Below the pieces are notes generated by a model. It made no database searches and was not told where the DNA came from. It saw only the letters and a program-made list of their open reading frames with translations. Shown here in pieces: positions 23,234 through 24,262 of a stretch of DNA of 24,262 bases. The stretch comes from a virus. A program made the translations under genes and the position numbers. Where the stretch lies: positions 1 to 24,262 of IMG/VR virus record IMGVR_UViG_3300023444_000008; one strand, written 5' to 3'. Positions within the stretch are counted from its first letter, which is position 1. Every line of letters starts with the position of its first letter.

Positions 23234-24262
23234 ATGGCAGTAAATAATATCAAGAGGCGAATCTTTACTTCGAGGGACTTTGACACTTTCAATGAGAGGC
23301 TTATGTCTCACCTTAACTCGAAGTTTCCCGGAGTGATTACTGACGCCTATGAGAGCCACTTTGCTATGATGGCTGTTGAGTTAGTCAGTAAGTTGGCTGA
23401 TGACCTTATGTTCAGTCTGGATCACCACTTCAATGAGTTGTTCATTGACACCGTAGGAGAGCGCCGGAATATTAGGAGTCTGGTTAAGTTAGTTGATTAC
23501 CAACTCCGTAACCGGACGGCTGCCGAAGTCAAGTTGAACTGTACCTGTGACCCGTTCGCACCGTTGATCCTGACGATGCGGAAGGGAACCCTGGTCTCTA
23601 CCGAAGTAGACGGAATCCAGTTCGTAGTTCTGAAGGATTACACCATTACGGACTCTGTAGAGTTCGAGATAGAAGCCAGGGAAGGCTATGACCGGACTGA
23701 CTCTCACATATCTGACGGGAAGACCGGCCAGGAGTTCACCACTTCTTTCGACTCCGTTGCCGACAATGTTCCCATAGTGGTGAAGGTGGACAGTGTGGAG
23801 TGGACAAAGGTAGATTCACTATGGGAGGTCGAAACCGGGAACTACTATGAGCAGGACAATACAGACGATCTTCGGGCCAGGATACTTTTCGGGGATGACG
23901 TTCACGGTAATATCCCTCCCTCCGGCTCCACTATCGAGATCGAGTACTTTACTTGCTCCGGGGCCGGTGGCAACATCCCTTCCGGCAAGATCAATACTAG
24001 CATAGAGGGCGAGTTGTCCGGCGGGGGCGGTAATCATACCGTGAACGTGAACAATACCGACTCTCCCGCTTCCGGCGGGGATGATGAAGAACCTGTAGAT
24101 GAGGTCAGGGTGAACGCCCCTCTGTCCATCAAGGCAGTTAAGGGCCTTGTGGCGGCCTCAGACTATAAAGGCTACAGCCTGGATTACCCTGGAGTCCTGG
24201 CGGCTTCCGTATCCATCGACAACGTACTGAACCTGGTCACTGTCTACATCGTCGCAAATGGC
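23234..24262 (+). CDS. Baseplate wedge protein (gpJ / gp6-like), 3' end outside window
   Basis: An open frame of 343 codons starts at ATG 23234, with GGGG at 23224-23227 six bases upstream, and runs off the right edge without a stop. The N-terminal part (FDTFNERLMSHLNSKFPGVI, then LVSKLADDLMFSLDHHFNEL and RRNIRSLVKLVDYQLRNRTA) is the opening of the gpJ/gp6 wedge family. A beta-rich middle follows (LTMRKGTLVSTEVDGIQFVV; ARILFGDDVHGNIPPSGSTI; EYFTCSGAGGNIPSGKI), all typical of these proteins. A Gly/Ser/Asp-rich loop near residues 254-295 looks like a linker or insertion. The end contains APLSIKAVKGLVAASDYKGY, the conserved core of the family. The family identity is firm; its length and end cannot be seen. 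Confidence 0.85.
   Translation, partial: MAVNNIKRRIFTSRDFDTFNERLMSHLNSKFPGVITDAYESHFAMMAVELVSKLADDLMFSLDHHFNELFIDTVGERRNIRSLVKLVDYQLRNRTAAEVKLNCTCDPFAPLILTMRKGTLVSTEVDGIQFVVLKDYTITDSVEFEIEAREGYDRTDSHISDGKTGQEFTTSFDSVADNVPIVVKVDSVEWTKVDSLWEVETGNYYEQDNTDDLRARILFGDDVHGNIPPSGSTIEIEYFTCSGAGGNIPSGKINTSIEGELSGGGGNHTVNVNNTDSPASGGDDEEPVDEVRVNAPLSIKAVKGLVAASDYKGYSLDYPGVLAASVSIDNVLNLVTVYIVANG

Overview
The window is one continuous block of virion genes from a tailed double-stranded DNA phage with a contractile tail (myovirus morphotype). All 22 genes lie on the + strand, almost without gaps, and many are joined by stop/start overlaps of a few bases. The head genes follow the T4 pattern (gp21-like protease, gp23-like capsid protein with a Leu-x-Glu cleavage site, gp13- and gp15-like neck proteins). 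The baseplate genes follow the simpler order shared with other contractile systems (chaperone pair, tape measure, hub, spike, gp25, J-like wedge). The host cannot be told from the sequence. Terminase and portal genes are absent and probably lie to the left. Tail fibres and the rest of the baseplate probably lie to the right.

Layout. 3-5397: an assembly-ATPase module of four genes, namely a MoxR-like AAA+ protein cut by the left edge, a small unknown protein, a protein with a HExxH metallopeptidase motif, and a protein with a long disordered region and a von Willebrand A (VWA) domain. 5429-8470: a prohead protease fused to a coiled-coil scaffold, then the major capsid protein. 8532-12677: a small lysine-tailed head protein, a gp13-like neck protein, a strongly charge-segregated protein of unknown function, two connector candidates and a gp15-like tail terminator. 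12698-14724: tail sheath and tail tube. 14739-15693: a zinc-ribbon tail-assembly chaperone and a 70-codon extension in the +1 frame with no start codon of its own, best explained by programmed frameshifting at TTTTTTC. 15697-18441: tape measure. 18441-24262: baseplate (hub/initiator candidate, lectin-like plus LysM/gp53-like wedge protein, gpD/gp27-like hub, gp5/gpV-like spike, gp25-like wedge, and a J/gp6-like wedge protein cut by the right edge).

How they work together: the protease-scaffold and capsid proteins would form the prohead, and the protease would then trim scaffold, capsid and perhaps the charge-segregated protein. The neck proteins close the head. The chaperone pair loads the tube onto the tape measure, and sheath and tube polymerise from the baseplate. 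The AAA/metallopeptidase/VWA module is the least understood part. Its place directly before the protease suggests a remodelling role in virion assembly.

The main non-standard signals are the hidden frameshift product, a 123-base intergenic region that folds into a long stem and ends in a T-tract, the split metallopeptidase/VWA pair beside a probable tandem AAA protein, the protease-scaffold fusion with internal cleavage sites, and the charge-segregated protein with capsid-like codon use. No tRNA genes, CRISPR arrays, insertion sequences or integration sites were seen, and no stretch over 300 bases lacks a gene.
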